A stretch of DNA of 14,301 bases from Leptofilum sp050292445 (GCA_050292445.1 JBNKLQ010000152.1:1-14301); one strand, 5' to 3'; shown: positions 1-7,529, counted from the first letter of the stretch. A program made the numbers and translations. The notes: generated from the letters alone by a model not told the origin.

Positions 1-157
1 AGGACATATCGTCCGCATCAGCGGCGGTGACCTCAGCTACGACTCTATTGATTACAACAGCATCTTCGCCATTGGCATGATGCTATTTTTGATGACACTG
101 GGCCTAAACGTGCTCAGCCGCCGCTTTGTCAACCGCTTCCGCGAGGTTTACGAATGA
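1..157 (+). CDS. pstC: Phosphate ABC transporter permease PstC, C-terminal fragment
   Basis: Reading from base 2 gives 51 residues ending at the TGA at 155-157; the 5' part lies outside the window. The fragment ends in a transmembrane helix (YNSIFAIGMMLFLMTLGLNV) followed by a basic cytoplasmic tail (SRRFVNRFREVYE). This is the typical end of the PstC/PstA inner-membrane subunits of the Pst high-affinity phosphate importer. The assignment as PstC rather than another permease rests mainly on position: the gene directly precedes pstA, pstB and phoU. Its stop codon overlaps the start of the next gene in an ATGA, so the two are almost certainly cotranscribed and translationally coupled. Whether this PstC carries an embedded binding domain like the following PstA cannot be seen here. 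Confidence 0.85.
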   Translation, partial: GHIVRISGGDLSYDSIDYNSIFAIGMMLFLMTLGLNVLSRRFVNRFREVYE

Positions 158-2364
158 GCCAAAACATCACCCATTACCCGGAAGGAGAAGCGCTGAACAA
201 GCATGTTACCGGGCGGCACCGTCGTGGCACGACCTGGCAGCTTCTGTTTCAAATCTCCACCATCGTTGGCATTATTGCCCTGGTTGCCCTTCTCTACAAC
301 ATTACCAACCAGGCGTTTGGCATTGTGGCCATCCAAAACAAGGTGGAGCCAGACAGCCTGGTCTTGGCAGTTGAAGAGGAGCGACTGCTCACCGCAGAAA
401 ATACAATTACCAGTGAGGACGATAACGAGCTGGTTACTGGAATTGCCACAGACAATAGCAGTATTGGTTTTTTTGGCTATGCCTATTTCAAGGAGAACAG
501 CAATCAGCTTAAGCTGTTAACGGTGGACGGGGTGGCACCTACGGCCGTTTCCGTTGAAAGCGGCGACTATCCCCTGGCCAGACCGCTGTACCTCTACACC
601 ACCGCAGACATCCTGGCCGAAAATCAAGCGGCCAGTATCTATCTCAACTACTATTTGACGCACATCAACGAAGAAATTGAAAGCGTGGGCTACTTTCCAG
701 CCAGCAATGAACAATTAAGCGAAGCTCGCGCCGCCTGGATTGCAGCCAGCGGTTTTGATTTGCAGCCAGGCCAATGGGCCAGCGTCAATCCCGAAGGCAT
801 CAGCGGTAGCTTTAACGTGGTGGGCAGCTCAACCATCTTCCCCGTGAATGAGCGCATGGCCGAACAAATTACCGCCGAGGGCTTTGCCGCCAACATCAAT
901 TTGCAAAGCGTGGGCAGCACCGCTGGTCTACGTGCCTTTTGTGAAGATGGCACCGCTCAGATTGCTGCCGCCAGCCGCCCCATCACCCCTGGTGAATTTG
1001 AAACATGCCGCGAAAACGGCCGTAATCCCATTGAAATTCGCGTGGGTACCGATGCGCTGGCCATTGTTACCAGCAGCGCCAACGATTTTATGGATGATGT
1101 CTCTCTGGCCCAGTTGCGCGGTATTTTTACCACAGCAGCAAGTTGGTCTGAGGTGGATGCGGGTTGGCCGGATACGGCCGTTGCCCGTTACATTCCCGGA
1201 GCCGACAGCGGCACGCTGGACTTCTTTGCCGAAACCGTCTTCCCGGCTGATCTGGCCGACCTGCCCAAAGCAACGTTGGTGGAAATTCTGGCTGCCAACA
1301 TCTCTGTAGGGCTGGGCCGCCGACTGGAACGGGAACAGCGCTTTTTTGACGATTCCTTTGTCTTTGAAGACCCAGCCCTCTTCGCCGAGGTCTGCGCCAG
1401 TGACGAGCCACAAGCAGGGTGCACCCTTTCTGCCCGCGATCAGGAAAACATTTATGATCTTGTTGTGCAAGAAGTTGTCTCTCCAGACATCGTTGCCGCC
1501 TGGTCTCTAGTAGATTCTCTTTTCGCCCGGAGTGAAATTGAAGCTGAAGCCGCCTCAGAATATCCAAATGCAGAACTTTCCTTCCGCTCCTGGCTAACGG
1601 CCGATTTTATTTCCAGTCCGCAGTCCAGCACGCCAGAATTTGCGGGGGTACGCACGGCCATTTTTGGCTCGTTGTGGGTGGTGGCCATCACCATTCTGTT
1701 CTCATTCCCCATTGGCGTGGGGGCAGCCATCTATTTGGAAGAGTACGCTGCGGACAACTTTATCAATCGTCTGATTCAAACAAATATCAACAATCTGGCC
1801 GGGGTGCCTTCGATTATCTATGGGATGTTGGGGCTGGCTATCTTTGTACGAACATTAGAACCATTTACTAGTGGGGCGATGTTTGGTGTGGGGGATGCGA
1901 CAACGGCAAACGGCCGTACCATCCTCTCTGCCGGTCTCACCCTGGGACTGCTCATCCTGCCCGTCATCATCATCGCCTCACAAGAAGCGATTCGCGCCGT
2001 GCCTAATTCACTGCGGCAAGCGGGCATGGCCCTGGGCGCTACCAAATGGCAAACCATCTGGGCCCATGTGCTGCCCAGTGCCTTACCAGGCATTTTGACT
2101 GGAACCATTCTGGCAGTTTCTCGCGCCATTGGCGAGACGGCCCCACTGGTCGTCGTTGGCGCTTCCACCCTCATCTTCGTTGATCCCGACGGGCCTTTTT
2201 CCAAATTTACCACCCTGCCCATCCAGATTTACCAATGGACGGCCCGGCCCCAAGCCGAGTTCCGCAACATCGCCGCCGCTGCCATTTTAGTGCTGCTGGT
2301 ACTGCTAATCAGCCTGAACGCCTCTGCCATCCTGCTCCGTAATCGCTATGCAAGGAGAGCCTAA
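154..2364 (+). CDS. pstA: Phosphate permease PstA with embedded, circularly permuted PstS-like domain
   Basis: Inner-membrane permease subunit of the Pst phosphate importer, 736 residues against roughly 280-300 for an ordinary PstA. TM1 is at about residues 27-50. The canonical remainder starts near residue 480 (FRSWLTADF, then TAIFGSLWVV at 501). It has the BPD_transp_1 helices and the EAA-loop region (MALGATKWQTIW, about 625-636), which should contact PstB. About 430 residues are inserted in the first extracytoplasmic loop. Residues 78-190 match the C-terminal half of PstS: SSIGFFGYAYF at 102-112, SGDYPLARPLYLY at 136-148, VGYFP at 178-182. Residues 215-365 match the N-terminal half: GSSTIFP at 224-230, GSTAG at 254-258, ASRPI at 273-277, SGT at 352-354. 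The order is therefore reversed relative to PstS. Residues 366-480 are unassigned. The ATG overlaps the pstC stop by 4 nt. PstA identity is secure; the permuted-domain reading is by eye. Confidence 0.92.
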   Translation: MSQNITHYPEGEALNKHVTGRHRRGTTWQLLFQISTIVGIIALVALLYNITNQAFGIVAIQNKVEPDSLVLAVEEERLLTAENTITSEDDNELVTGIATDNSSIGFFGYAYFKENSNQLKLLTVDGVAPTAVSVESGDYPLARPLYLYTTADILAENQAASIYLNYYLTHINEEIESVGYFPASNEQLSEARAAWIAASGFDLQPGQWASVNPEGISGSFNVVGSSTIFPVNERMAEQITAEGFAANINLQSVGSTAGLRAFCEDGTAQIAAASRPITPGEFETCRENGRNPIEIRVGTDALAIVTSSANDFMDDVSLAQLRGIFTTAASWSEVDAGWPDTAVARYIPGADSGTLDFFAETVFPADLADLPKATLVEILAANISVGLGRRLEREQRFFDDSFVFEDPALFAEVCASDEPQAGCTLSARDQENIYDLVVQEVVSPDIVAAWSLVDSLFARSEIEAEAASEYPNAELSFRSWLTADFISSPQSSTPEFAGVRTAIFGSLWVVAITILFSFPIGVGAAIYLEEYAADNFINRLIQTNINNLAGVPSIIYGMLGLAIFVRTLEPFTSGAMFGVGDATTANGRTILSAGLTLGLLILPVIIIASQEAIRAVPNSLRQAGMALGATKWQTIWAHVLPSALPGILTGTILAVSRAIGETAPLVVVGASTLIFVDPDGPFSKFTTLPIQIYQWTARPQAEFRNIAAAAILVLLVLLISLNASAILLRNRYARRA

Positions 2365-2365
2365 C

Positions 2366-3160
2366 ATGACTCAAAATCCCAACAGCTTCGCCAACGGCAA
2401 TCTGGCCGTCGAAGCCCGAAATATGCACGTTTATTACGGCCCCTTCCGCGCCGTAAAAGATATTTCACTCAAAGTAAAAAGACACGCCATCACCGCCTTC
2501 ATCGGCCCCTCCGGCTGTGGCAAAAGCACCGTGCTGCGCTCGTTCAACCGCATGAACGATCTGGTAGCCACAGCCCGCGTCGAAGGTGAAATTCTTTACC
2601 AGGGCAACAACATCTACGATCATGATGTGGATCCAGTAGAAATTCGCCGACGCATTGGCATGGTCTTCCAAAAGCCCAACCCATTCCCCAAATCAATCTA
2701 TGAAAACGTGGCCTGGGGCGCTCGCATCAATGGCTACAAGGCAGAACTGGACGAGCTGGTAGAAAGTTCACTGCGGCAAGCCGCCCTGTGGGACGAAGTA
2801 AAAGACAAGCTGAACGAAAGTGGTTACTCGCTTTCTGGCGGACAGCAGCAGCGCCTGTGCATTGCCCGCACCATTGCTGTTAAGCCAGACATCATCTTGA
2901 TGGATGAGCCAACTTCAGCGCTGGACCCAGTAGCCACGCTGCGCATTGAGGAACTAATTCAAGAGCTGAAGAAAAATTACACTATCATCATTGTGACCCA
3001 CAACATGCAGCAAGCAGCGCGCGCCTCCGATTTCACCGCCTTCTACAATATGAACGAAGATCGAGCGGGTTATCTGGTTGAATACAGTGACACCAATGAA
3101 CTTTTCACCAATCCCAAAAACGAACTGACGGAACAATATATTACCGGGCGCTTTGGCTAA
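2366..3160 (+). CDS. pstB: Phosphate ABC transporter ATP-binding protein PstB
   Basis: Cytoplasmic ATPase that powers phosphate import through PstC/PstA; 264 residues, normal for the family. Walker A is GPSGCGKST at residues 47-55. The Q-loop lies in FQKPNPFP, the family's characteristic PNPFP form. The ABC signature is LSGGQQQR at 156-163, Walker B is IILMDEP at 176-182, and the H-loop is in THNMQQA. I chose the ATG at 2366 because AAGGAG at 2352-2357 sits 8 bases upstream of it. An upstream in-frame ATG at 2348 would lie inside pstA and would place that ribosome site within the gene. The start follows the pstA stop by one base, so translation is probably coupled. All catalytic motifs are intact. 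Confidence 0.97.
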   Translation: MTQNPNSFANGNLAVEARNMHVYYGPFRAVKDISLKVKRHAITAFIGPSGCGKSTVLRSFNRMNDLVATARVEGEILYQGNNIYDHDVDPVEIRRRIGMVFQKPNPFPKSIYENVAWGARINGYKAELDELVESSLRQAALWDEVKDKLNESGYSLSGGQQQRLCIARTIAVKPDIILMDEPTSALDPVATLRIEELIQELKKNYTIIIVTHNMQQAARASDFTAFYNMNEDRAGYLVEYSDTNELFTNPKNELTEQYITGRFG

Positions 3161-3165
3161 CAAAT

Positions 3166-3198
3166 AGGTGCGACGCACTTGGCAAGTACGTCGCACCT
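3166..3198. repeat. Intercistronic hairpin between pstB and phoU
   Basis: A 10-bp perfect inverted repeat, AGGTGCGACG (3166-3175) and CGTCGCACCT (3189-3198). It continues past one C/A mismatch into ACTT/AAGT around a GGC loop, giving about 14 paired positions in 33 bases. It fills most of the 56-base gap between pstB and phoU. No T-tract follows, so it is not a typical intrinsic terminator. Possible roles are mRNA stabilisation or processing that sets PhoU level relative to the transporter, or a copy of a dispersed palindromic repeat. The structure is certain on paper; its role is inferred. Confidence 0.75.
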
Positions 3199-3216
3199 CG
3201 AAAAGGAAATCTATAG

Positions 3217-3897
3217 ATGTTACGAGAAACCTACACAAAAGAGCTGCGTCATCTACAAGATGAAATACTAAGAATGGGCAGTGAGGTGGAAGAAAATTTA
3301 TTAAAAGCTGTCGAAGCACTCATCAAACGGGATTCGGCTCAGTCAGAAAAGCTGGTGCAGGCGGATAAATGGTTTAACCAGCGACGCATTGACATCGGCA
3401 ACGATGCGTTTGGCATTATTGCCACCCAACAGCCTATTGCCAGCGACCTACGCTTAATTGCGGCGGCATTGGAGATTGCTGGGGAATTGGAGCGAATCCA
3501 TGATTATGTGAAAGGCATCGGCAATATTAGCCTGATGATTGGTGAGTATGAAGTGCCCGCCGAACTTACCATGCATATGCCACAAATGGCCGAAAAAGCA
3601 CGCTACATGCTGCATCGTTCGCTGGATGCTTTTACGGAACGTAATTCTCGGCTGGCCTACGAAACGATTAAAAGTGATGATGAAGTGGACAAGCTGTACA
3701 ACAAGACGTACCGGGCCGTTATGAACTACATGGCGGCAAACCCCGATTCGTTTGAACTAGCGCAGCGGCTGGAATGGGCAGCACACAATCTGGAACGAGC
3801 CGCTGACCGGGTGACAAACATGTGTGAGTGGGTGGTTTATCTGGCAACAGGTCAATATCATCAGGGCAAGGAGCTGCTAAAAAACTTCCAACCATAG
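3217..3897 (+). CDS. phoU: Phosphate-signalling regulator PhoU
   Basis: Cytoplasmic PhoU, 226 residues, the usual length for the two-repeat, all-helical family. It couples the Pst transporter to the PhoR-type sensor kinase and restrains phosphate uptake and Pho signalling when phosphate is ample. Both repeats are visible. The first has ELERIHDYVKGIGNI (about residues 91-105). The second has the equivalent LERAADRVTNMCEWVVYLATG near the end; these acidic/arginine helices carry the metal-cluster positions of the family. The start ATG is preceded by AAGGAAA (about 3203-3209). It follows pstB after a 56-base gap containing a hairpin, so its expression may be set separately from pstB even if cotranscribed. 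No phoR/phoB pair is in the window. Confidence 0.96.
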   Translation: MLRETYTKELRHLQDEILRMGSEVEENLLKAVEALIKRDSAQSEKLVQADKWFNQRRIDIGNDAFGIIATQQPIASDLRLIAAALEIAGELERIHDYVKGIGNISLMIGEYEVPAELTMHMPQMAEKARYMLHRSLDAFTERNSRLAYETIKSDDEVDKLYNKTYRAVMNYMAANPDSFELAQRLEWAAHNLERAADRVTNMCEWVVYLATGQYHQGKELLKNFQP

Positions 3898-3904
3898 ATC
3901 CCAT

Positions 3905-3962
3905 TTTCCCGGAAACTAACATTCGCTCATTTTTAAATTGACACAGTTCAGTTTCCGGGAAA
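3905..3962. promoter_or_regulatory. Paired TTTCCSGGAAA palindromes after phoU
   Basis: TTTCCCGGAAACT (3905-3917) and AGTTTCCGGGAAA (3950-3962) form a perfect 13-bp inverted repeat. Each arm is itself an 11-bp palindrome of the form TTTCCSGGAAA (3905-3915 and 3952-3962), with centres 47 bp apart. Self-palindromic arms suit two sites for a dimeric DNA-binding protein. The whole could also fold as a stem with a 32-base loop and act as an inefficient terminator for the pst operon, but only a short GTTTT follows. A TTGACA lies between the arms at 3938-3943 without a good -10 partner. Confidence 0.5.
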
Positions 3963-4016
3963 GTTTTGGCTTGAGTAAACAATTCCTGAGTCTTTTATTG
4001 CCATCAGGCCATGTCG

Positions 4017-4044
4017 TTGACGCGGCCCGATATTTGTTTATGAT
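4017..4044 (+). promoter_or_regulatory. Promoter of the permease gene, probably leaderless
   Basis: TTGACG (4017-4022) and TATGAT (4039-4044) are each one base from the sigma-70-type consensus and are separated by 16 bases. The -10 ends 6 bases before the ATG at 4051, so transcription should begin at or within a base or two of the start codon. No Shine-Dalgarno sequence precedes the gene, which agrees with leaderless translation. Confidence 0.6.
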
Positions 4045-4050
4045 TCGTGC

Positions 4051-5103
4051 ATGGCGCAGATTGAGAAGAAAAAACCAGCGATTGCGGAAAAAGGAAGTGG
4101 GGAGACGGCCGTATCCTCCCGCACCTTTGGCCGCATTCTAGGTATCACCATTATTCTGCTGCTACTCATTGGCCTGTTCCCCAACCTGATTCCCAGCGGA
4201 CTCAATGAAAAATTTCAAACCTTTGTCACCATCTTTTTAGGCATCTTCATTGAAGCCGTGCCTTTTTTGCTGGCTGGATCGTTGGTTTCTGGCCTGATTG
4301 AGGTGTTTGTCGATAAAGCATCTTTGGCACGCTACGTACCTAAGCGGGCTGTACCCGCCGCCTTTGTCGGTGCGCTGTTGGGCTTTGCCTTCCCGGTGTG
4401 TGAATGTGGCGTGGTGCCGGTCACGCGGCGACTGTACCAGAAAGGGCTGCCCGTTTCGGTGGGCATCGCTTTTTTACTCAGCGCCCCGGTGATTAACCCG
4501 GTGGTGTTGGTGAGTACGTATGTGGCCTTTGGTTGGGGGCCGGTGCTGATCGGCCGTTTTGTGTTTAGCATTCTGATCGCCTTCATTGTGGGGTTGATCT
4601 TCCAGTTTGCCCCGCCGCAAGAGATTTTGCTGCCTGCTGCGGATAGTGGAGATGAGCATGAGCATTATGAGATGGGGGAGGGAAACGGCCGTATCCAACG
4701 CTTGTGGCAAGCGATGAACATCGCTGGAGATGATTTCATCGACATGGTGCGCTACCTCATCATCGGCTCCATGCTGGCCGCCACCATGCAAACTTTTGTA
4801 CCTCAATCCACTTTAATTTCCTTTGGCAGTGGTCCCGTCACGTCTGTGATGGCCATGATGGTGCTGGCTTTTGTGTTGTCCATCTGCTCCACCGTGGATG
4901 CTTTTCTGGCGTTGTCCTTTGTTAACACATTTACCACTGGCTCTATTCTTAGCTTTTTAGTATTTGGCCCAATGGTAGACATCAAAAGCGCTCTGATGTT
5001 CCTGGGCGTCTTCCGCCGCCGCGTGGTACTGTATCTCATCTTGCTGCCCTTGGCGCTGACGATGTTGATTACAGTTTTTATTAATTTGAACCTTGGTTGG
5101 TAA
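4051..5103 (+). CDS. Predicted permease, ArsP_1/DUF318 (UPF0718, YraQ/YcgR-like) family
   Basis: Polytopic inner-membrane protein of 350 residues with about eight hydrophobic helices, the first at about 25-46. Family landmarks are clear: CECGVVPVTRRLYQKGLP beginning at Cys117, the helix with FLLSAPVINPVVLVST, a second conserved site CSTVDAF at 279-285, and FGPMVDIKSALM near the end. These fit PF03773, whose members include organoarsenical permease ArsP and many uncharacterised transporters. The paired Cys/Asp sites suggest a soft metal or metalloid substrate, but the substrate cannot be read from sequence. A cytoplasmic or periplasmic loop has a short acidic/His run (GDEHEHYEMG). The next gene is the DUF1980 protein that commonly accompanies this family, as in ycgR-ycgQ of Bacillus subtilis, so the two probably form one complex. 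Four or so residues of Thr/Ala follow the palindrome at 4105. Confidence 0.85.
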   Translation: MAQIEKKKPAIAEKGSGETAVSSRTFGRILGITIILLLLIGLFPNLIPSGLNEKFQTFVTIFLGIFIEAVPFLLAGSLVSGLIEVFVDKASLARYVPKRAVPAAFVGALLGFAFPVCECGVVPVTRRLYQKGLPVSVGIAFLLSAPVINPVVLVSTYVAFGWGPVLIGRFVFSILIAFIVGLIFQFAPPQEILLPAADSGDEHEHYEMGEGNGRIQRLWQAMNIAGDDFIDMVRYLIIGSMLAATMQTFVPQSTLISFGSGPVTSVMAMMVLAFVLSICSTVDAFLALSFVNTFTTGSILSFLVFGPMVDIKSALMFLGVFRRRVVLYLILLPLALTMLITVFINLNLGW

Positions 5104-5165
5104 CACGGATTTGGACAAAGTTATTGACACTTTTAGAAATTTCTTTGACAGCATGAAACCTGCCC

Positions 5166-5285
5166 TTGTCATGCTGAGCAAAGCGAAGCATCCCTATGGC
5201 CTACAATGAATGACAACCTTATTCGCGAGCGAAGATTCTGCACGGTCACGTTAAGAGGGATTTTTCGCTGCGCTCAAAATGACAA
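5166..5285. repeat. Imperfect terminal-inverted-repeat element between permease and DUF1980 gene
   Basis: The 32-base arm at 5166-5197 (starts TTGTCATGCTGAGC, then AGCGAAGCATCCCT) is the imperfect reverse complement of 5254-5285 (AGAGGGATTTTTCGC, then CTCAAAATGACAA). About 25 of 32 positions pair. The interior holds a small hairpin, TTCGC-GA-GCGAA (5222-5233), followed by GATTCT, which resembles part of the arms. The 120-base unit has no ORF. It resembles the TGTCAT...GAGCGAAG...ATGACA intergenic repeats found dispersed in many bacterial genomes (recalled, not searched). It occupies most of the 256-base gap in what should be a permease-partner operon, so it may be an insertion. The remaining 5286-5359 shows no convincing promoter or Shine-Dalgarno site. 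Confidence 0.6.
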
Positions 5286-5359
5286 TTGAAGTTGCATCGT
5301 TGAGATTACCTGAACATTTTTGAAATGGACATGGGAAACTGCACCTCTCTTATTGAACT

Positions 5360-6121
5360 ATGAAACAAACAGTTAAAGTCATTTTACTTATTGCCTTAGG
5401 TCTTTTTTTACTGAGCCGCCTGCTGAACGGTACGCTCAGTTTTTACATTCATCCGCGTTTTAATGTACTGACGCTGCTAACGGCCGTTGGTCTCACAGTC
5501 CTCGGCGTCGGCTATGCCATTCAACAGCGGCGGCAAGCAGCCCACGTTCATGAAGACGACCACAAGCATGATCATGATCACGAGCACAGCCACGATGTTT
5601 CCTGGGCGGGATTGCTGCTGCTGGCACTGCCCGTGGTGCTGGGGCTGCTAGTGGAACCCCGTCCGCTGGGCGCGTCGGCGCTGCAAAATCGGGAAATCAA
5701 TATCGGCAACGATGGCTCGCTAGTTTCGGCCAATGCGCCGGAAGGCAGCGAACTGAGCGTTATTGCGAACGCCGGAGATCGCAACATTTTGGATTGGCTC
5801 TACCTCTTCCAGCGCAACACCGATCCCGCCAACTTTGATGGTGAGGAAGTCCACGTTGTTGGCTTTGTGTATCGTGACGCCCGTTTCACCGATACACAGT
5901 TCATGGTCAGCCGCTTCACGGTGAGCTGCTGTGTGGCCGATGCTGCCCCGATTGGCTTGATTGTGGAATGGCCAGATACGGCCGTCCTCACCTCAGACAG
6001 TTGGGTCGAAGTCAGCGGCACGCTCCAGACCCAAACTTTCAATGGCGTGGCAATGCCCGTCCTCATCGCCAACAGCGTCTCGCCGACAGAGACACCGAGC
6101 CAGCCGTACCTTTATCAGTAG
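5360..6121 (+). CDS. DUF1980/TIGR03943 His-rich membrane protein, permease partner (YcgQ-like)
   Basis: Protein of 253 residues with two N-terminal hydrophobic helices (about 5-25 and 33-53). A histidine/aspartate-rich loop at about 61-78 (HVHEDDHKHDHDHEHSHD) and a third helix (LLLLALPVVLGLLV) follow. The C-terminal soluble domain carries the family signature: VVGFVYRDARFTDTQFMVSR followed by FTVSCCVADAAPIGLIVEW. The Cys-Cys pair and the His-rich loop are plausible metal ligands (Zn, Co, Ni or similar). Family members usually sit beside a DUF318 permease, as here, and are taken to be accessory subunits; no biochemical function is established that I can cite. There is no clear Shine-Dalgarno before the ATG (TTATTGAACTATG). 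Its stop is only two bases before the next start, so it is cotranscribed with the propeller protein downstream. Confidence 0.85.
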   Translation: MKQTVKVILLIALGLFLLSRLLNGTLSFYIHPRFNVLTLLTAVGLTVLGVGYAIQQRRQAAHVHEDDHKHDHDHEHSHDVSWAGLLLLALPVVLGLLVEPRPLGASALQNREINIGNDGSLVSANAPEGSELSVIANAGDRNILDWLYLFQRNTDPANFDGEEVHVVGFVYRDARFTDTQFMVSRFTVSCCVADAAPIGLIVEWPDTAVLTSDSWVEVSGTLQTQTFNGVAMPVLIANSVSPTETPSQPYLYQ

Positions 6122-6123
6122 CT

Positions 6124-7503
6124 ATGCCCTTCACACTTACCCGCTTTGATCGCATTGTTGTTTCTGTGTTAACTACGTTGGCTGCATTGATTACGGCCGT
6201 AATCCTCTACGGCGATCATCTGGCCCTGGAAGTGGTAGACACCCTGCCTACGCCCAACAGCAGCAACATATCCACCCGCGCCACCATTCAAGTGACCCTG
6301 AACGAACCAATTGTGGATGTGCCAGAAACGGCCGTTACCCTCGATCCCCCCATTTCCGGCACCATTTCCATTCAAGAAAACATCCTCACCTTCCGGCCCA
6401 ATGTGCCGCTGGCGAGCGACAGCAGTTACCGTGTCACCATCGCCCCAGAGATTGTGAGCGAGCAAGGCCACCAGCTAGACAAACCACTTAACTGGACATT
6501 CCAAACTGGACAGCCGCGCATCATTTACATTAGTTGGGATGATGAGGCCGCCGACCAGCTTTATATTGCTGATTTTGCTGGCGAAACCGTGTCCACCAGC
6601 CAGCTCACCCAAACCGACGCCGACGTGCTCGACTTTGCCGTTAAGCCAGACGGCCGTCAGATAGCGTATGCCATTTTGCGCGAAGGGGGGGCGGCCGATT
6701 TGTGGCTCATCAACAGCGACGGCAGCCAAAACCGGGAACTGCTCGCCTGCCCCGAAGCAGCCTGTTCGCAGGCGCAGTGGCTGCCCAACGGCCAGCGCCT
6801 CATCTACGAGCGGCGAAATATTCCCACCCCAGGCGCGCCGCCCGGCAACCCACGCCTCTGGTGGCTGGATGTGAACAGCGGCGAAACTGTGCCCCTGTTT
6901 CAGAACAGCCAGATGCTGGGACTTTACCCGCGTGTGTCTGAAGATGGGCGGTGGCTCAGCTTTGTCTCGCCTATCGACCAGGGAATTCAACTGTTTAATC
7001 TTGACGATGGCTCCGGTATGCTCATTCCAAACCAGATGGGTTCCCCGGCGGTGTGGCGGCCACAAAGCGACAGCCTGCTCATCACCAACATCAACACCAG
7101 CAACACAAACTGGAGCGTGGAGCTAACCAGCGTCGATTTGGCCAGCGAAGCCACCACCGTCCTCAGCCAGCCCATCGCCGATGCCGAAGGCGTCGATGAC
7201 AGCTCACCCGCCTGGTCGCCAGATGGGAAATGGATCGCCTTTGGCCGCAAGCTGCCGCGCACACCAATGGGCCGTCAAATCTGGGTCATGCGGGCAGATG
7301 GCTCTGAACCATTTGCCATCACCAATGAGCCAACCATTCATCACGGAGAAATTTCTTGGTCTTTAGACGGCCGTTTCCTCCTCTACCAACAATACAATCT
7401 GGAAGAACTGTACGCCAAACCCGCCGTCTGGCTCATCGAAATCGCCACTGGGGAACGTACTGAAATTACCTCCCCCGGCACGCTGCCCGCCTGGCTGCCT
7501 TAG
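6124..7503 (+). CDS. Membrane-anchored Big_5 plus TolB/PD40 propeller protein
   Basis: Protein of 459 residues of unknown specific function. One N-terminal helix (about 8-30) should anchor it with the rest outside the cytoplasm. Residues about 49-128 look like a Big_5 (SbsA Ig-like) domain, beginning ISTRATIQVTLNEPI and ending PLNWTFQTG. Residues about 133-456 form a TolB-type beta-propeller with PD40 repeats: KPDGRQIAYAI, SEDGRWLSFVS, SPDGKWIAFGRK, SLDGRFLLYQQY. The start is ATG 6124, two bases after the DUF1980 stop. An in-frame ATG at 5968 would lie inside that gene and put a long charged tail before the membrane helix, so I reject it. It is a paralog of the next gene, which lacks Big_5. 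Such propellers usually bind partners or ligands, so a sensing or scaffold role for the metal-permease module is an inference. Confidence 0.75.
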   Translation: MPFTLTRFDRIVVSVLTTLAALITAVILYGDHLALEVVDTLPTPNSSNISTRATIQVTLNEPIVDVPETAVTLDPPISGTISIQENILTFRPNVPLASDSSYRVTIAPEIVSEQGHQLDKPLNWTFQTGQPRIIYISWDDEAADQLYIADFAGETVSTSQLTQTDADVLDFAVKPDGRQIAYAILREGGAADLWLINSDGSQNRELLACPEAACSQAQWLPNGQRLIYERRNIPTPGAPPGNPRLWWLDVNSGETVPLFQNSQMLGLYPRVSEDGRWLSFVSPIDQGIQLFNLDDGSGMLIPNQMGSPAVWRPQSDSLLITNINTSNTNWSVELTSVDLASEATTVLSQPIADAEGVDDSSPAWSPDGKWIAFGRKLPRTPMGRQIWVMRADGSEPFAITNEPTIHHGEISWSLDGRFLLYQQYNLEELYAKPAVWLIEIATGERTEITSPGTLPAWLP

Positions 7504-7529
7504 TTCAGACTCATTTTCAACAATGATTT

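Noticed and set aside
928..1470. 180-codon minus-strand ORF opposite pstA (and others at 1127-1567 and 1818-2222)
   Set aside because: The plus strand encodes clear PstS-like and permease motifs throughout. The minus ORFs have no recognisable motifs and are a by-product of codon bias.
2348..2365. Alternative pstB start at ATG 2348
   Set aside because: The AAGGAG site at 2352-2357 lies downstream of it and is correctly spaced for ATG 2366.
3938..3943. Perfect TTGACA as a -35 box
   Set aside because: At 16-18 bases downstream there are only AAGTTT-like sequences. The TTGACG/TATGAT pair at 4017-4044 is a better promoter.
3938..4141. 67-codon ORF upstream of the permease
   Set aside because: It covers the promoter and the permease 5' end in another frame, and its Arg-rich tail is a frame shadow.
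5968..6123. Upstream in-frame start for the first propeller protein (ATG 5968)
   Set aside because: It lies inside the DUF1980 gene in another frame and would add a 52-residue Arg/Gln-rich tail before the membrane helix. ATG 6124 directly follows the upstream stop and gives a normal anchored N-terminus.
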